Source of the DNA: Ruegeria sp. A3M17
GTDB taxonomy: Bacteria; Pseudomonadota; Alphaproteobacteria; Rhodobacterales; Rhodobacteraceae
Assembly (NCBI RefSeq): GCF_003318255.1
Contig: NZ_QOCF01000014.1
Span: 310,001 to 374,000 of the forward strand
Length of the DNA: 64,000 bases
Direction: 5' to 3'
Positions 62,251-64,000 of this stretch are shown piece by piece (position 1 is the stretch's first letter; every line of letters begins with the position of its first letter). The position numbers and the translations under genes are program-made. The notes beneath the pieces are model-generated. The model saw only the letters and a program-made list of their open reading frames with translations, did no database searches and was not told the origin of the DNA.

Positions 62251-64000
62251 ATGAAGTGGCTGTTGCGCATAGTTTTCCTGTTGGTGGCGGTTTTTGGCTT
62301 GGTCATTGGGGCCTTGCTGCTGATGCCCGGCGACAAGCTGGCCACCATATTGGCCGAGCAGGTCCGCACCCAAACCGGGCGCGACCTGAAACTTACGGGT
62401 GATGTGAACCTGTCTTTCTGGCCCGTGCTGGGGCTGGAAACCGGTCCGGTGACTTTTGGGAATGCACAATGGGCCGGTCCTGAACCAATGCTAAGCGCCG
62501 AAAGTCTGGCCGTGGGGGTTGATGCTGCCGCGCTGATCTCCGGGGACCTGCGCATCAAACGGGTGATCGCCGATTATCCGGTTCTGCGGTTGGAACTTTC
62601 GGATGGGCGTGGGAATTGGGAACTTTCGGCACCCTCAAGCACTGCCTCGGCAGGCGCCGCAAGTGGCGCGGCACCGCAAGGGCAGCAGGGCGAGGTGACG
62701 CTGGATCATCTGAAGCTGACGAACGCGCGCTTGGTCTATATCGAGAATGGCGCAACTAAATTCGATTTTACTAATGTTGATCTGGCGGCTAGTTGGCCGG
62801 ACGTTTCAGCGCCTCTGCAGGTACAGGCTCAGATGGCGGTGCCCGGGGGTGCGGTCGATGTCGACCTCAAGATTCAAGATCTGCCAGCTTACGCATCCGG
62901 CGCGGTAACGCCGTTGGATTTGACCATGACCGCGCCCGGGGGAGAGTTCGGTTTTGTAGGGCGGGTCAATCTGGCTGGTGAAATGGACGGCAGGTTGCTG
63001 GCCAAAACGACGAACACGGAACGTATGCTGGCTGCTTTTGGACAGGCCGGTGTTGGGGTGCCATTGGGACTGGGCCGCGAGGCCGATGTGGCCGGGCAAA
63101 TGACCTATACCAGTGATGGTCGGATTTCGCTGCGCAACTTGGTGGCATTGCTGGATAACAACCGCCTGACTGGCGAGGCAGATATTGTTATCTCGGACCC
63201 GCCGCAGATTACCGCGCGGCTGGAAGGCGATGACCTAGATCTCACTCAATTCAACGGCGCGACTGGTGGCACAGACGGACGGTCGGCACCATCGCCCGAC
63301 CAAGGGTGGTCGACTACCCCGATTGATGCGTCTGCGCTGGCCTTGGCGAATGGTAAAATCCGCCTCAAGGCCAATTCCATTGCCGTACCGGGGCTGACGC
63401 TGGGACCAAGCGAACTGACGCTTAACCTTGATCGATCCAGGGCGGTTCTGCAGATGAACCCCGCCACATTGTTTTCAGGACGTCTGAACGGGCAGGTGGT
63501 TGCCAACAACCGGAACGGTTTGTCGGTCGGCGGTAATCTGTCCGCGGATGGCATGGACGTACAGCAAGCTCTGTCCGCTCTTGGCGGGATCGAGCGGTTG
63601 TCCGGCACCGGATCAGGGTCGTTTGAGTTTCTGGGAATTGGGCAGACCGAGGATCAGATCATGCGTTCACTTAGCGGCAAGGGGCGTGTGGACGTGGGCA
63701 AGGGCGTGATCTCGGGGTTTGATCTGGACCGCCTGATGGGCCGCAGCGGGGGCGAGGGCGGCACAACCGTTTTCAACAGCCTGTCCGCCAGCTTCACCAT
63801 GGATCAAGGTGTGTTGTGGAACAACGACCTGTTGATGTCGCTGGATAACTTTCGGGCCGACGGTTCCGGTCGGGTCGGAATCGGCAACCGCGATATCGAC
63901 TATCTTTTCACGCCTGTTGCGCTGCGCGCGAATTCGGGCAACGGCACTGCAGTGCCAGTGAAAATCGTCGGGCCATGGAGCAACCCGTCGATTAAGCCGG
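62251..64000 (+). CDS. AsmA-family protein, N-terminal part (cut by window edge)
   Basis: An AsmA-like envelope protein; 583 residues are visible before the right edge. It starts at the ATG at 62251 with a single N-terminal membrane helix ([20 protein letters not shown], residues 1-20), then the AsmA-type beta-rich region ([37 protein letters not shown], split here). Repeated beta segments follow, with the C-terminal-type [19 protein letters not shown] near residue 470. The family is thought to help lipid transport or outer-membrane assembly. GGAG lies 7 nt before the ATG. Divergent from rimO. Confidence 0.88.
   Translation, partial: MKWLLRIVFLLVAVFGLVIGALLLMPGDKLATILAEQVRTQTGRDLKLTGDVNLSFWPVLGLETGPVTFGNAQWAGPEPMLSAESLAVGVDAAALISGDLRIKRVIADYPVLRLELSDGRGNWELSAPSSTASAGAASGAAPQGQQGEVTLDHLKLTNARLVYIENGATKFDFTNVDLAASWPDVSAPLQVQAQMAVPGGAVDVDLKIQDLPAYASGAVTPLDLTMTAPGGEFGFVGRVNLAGEMDGRLLAKTTNTERMLAAFGQAGVGVPLGLGREADVAGQMTYTSDGRISLRNLVALLDNNRLTGEADIVISDPPQITARLEGDDLDLTQFNGATGGTDGRSAPSPDQGWSTTPIDASALALANGKIRLKANSIAVPGLTLGPSELTLNLDRSRAVLQMNPATLFSGRLNGQVVANNRNGLSVGGNLSADGMDVQQALSALGGIERLSGTGSGSFEFLGIGQTEDQIMRSLSGKGRVDVGKGVISGFDLDRLMGRSGGEGGTTVFNSLSASFTMDQGVLWNNDLLMSLDNFRADGSGRVGIGNRDIDYLFTPVALRANSGNGTAVPVKIVGPWSNPSIKP

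Overview
The window is 64 kb of roughly 60% GC chromosomal DNA from an alphaproteobacterium. It is most likely a marine Rhodobacterales (Roseobacter-group, Ruegeria/Phaeobacter-like) species; that placement comes from remembered family distributions, not a search. Pointers are a sat-cysC fusion, DUF1150 beside a small heat-shock protein, DUF1467, tandem DUF6455 proteins, a stand-alone Hint protein, an orphan PhnM and trxB divergent from an Lrp gene. The layout is dense, with many 1-4 nt start/stop overlaps. I see no rRNA, tRNA, CRISPR array, insertion sequence or integrase. The left edge cuts prs and the right edge cuts an AsmA-like gene.

Layout. 0-9 kb: prs, a DsbA-fold isomerase and hydrolase pair, threonine aldolase, ribF, MaoC, a HAD protein, a DUF389 membrane protein, family II pyrophosphatase and a TraB/GumN protein. 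9-13 kb: a DUF2161 nuclease-fold protein, a class A beta-lactamase, and groESL behind a CIRCE operator and heat-shock-like promoter. 13-22 kb: a DMT transporter, a secreted lipase-like protein overlapping phnM, purE/purK with a ProC-like gene between them, DUF465, hsp20-DUF1150, PhzF and two glycosyltransferases. 22-28 kb: sat-cysC, then a co-oriented trxB - RES protein - membrane redox cyclase cluster, with an Lrp regulator divergent from trxB. 28-36 kb: a Hint protein, a 0.7 kb gene-poor stretch with hairpins and a small ORF, pgeF-midA-lgt, ubiK, and ybjN-proC-csaA-dehydrogenase meeting tdk.

36-46 kb: two unrecognised genes (a small helix-turn-helix protein and an AT-richer 334-residue protein), a KAS III-like synthase, a MarR-RND efflux operon, an AT-richer glycosyltransferase, a VOC protein and a 24-residue lipoprotein with its own hairpin terminator. 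46-54 kb: carB diverging from pabB-pabC-CPBP protease, then aspS with a strong terminator. 54-64 kb: a receiver protein with a possible 39-residue membrane partner, methylmalonyl-CoA epimerase-DUF1467, EI24 and nitroreductase, DUF167, an M48 lipoprotein protease overlapping a YigZ protein, two DUF6455 proteins, a dual CDGSH protein, small secreted proteins, rimO and AsmA.

Most of the window is housekeeping. The most interesting element is the redox cluster at 24.4-27.5 kb: an SdhC-like membrane anchor, a [2Fe-2S] ferredoxin domain and a class III nucleotide cyclase in one polypeptide, downstream of a RES-domain protein with no visible antitoxin and thioredoxin reductase. Second are very short genes that length filters would miss, above all the 24-residue lipoprotein at 45967-46041, and the two unknown genes at 36.8-38.3 kb.
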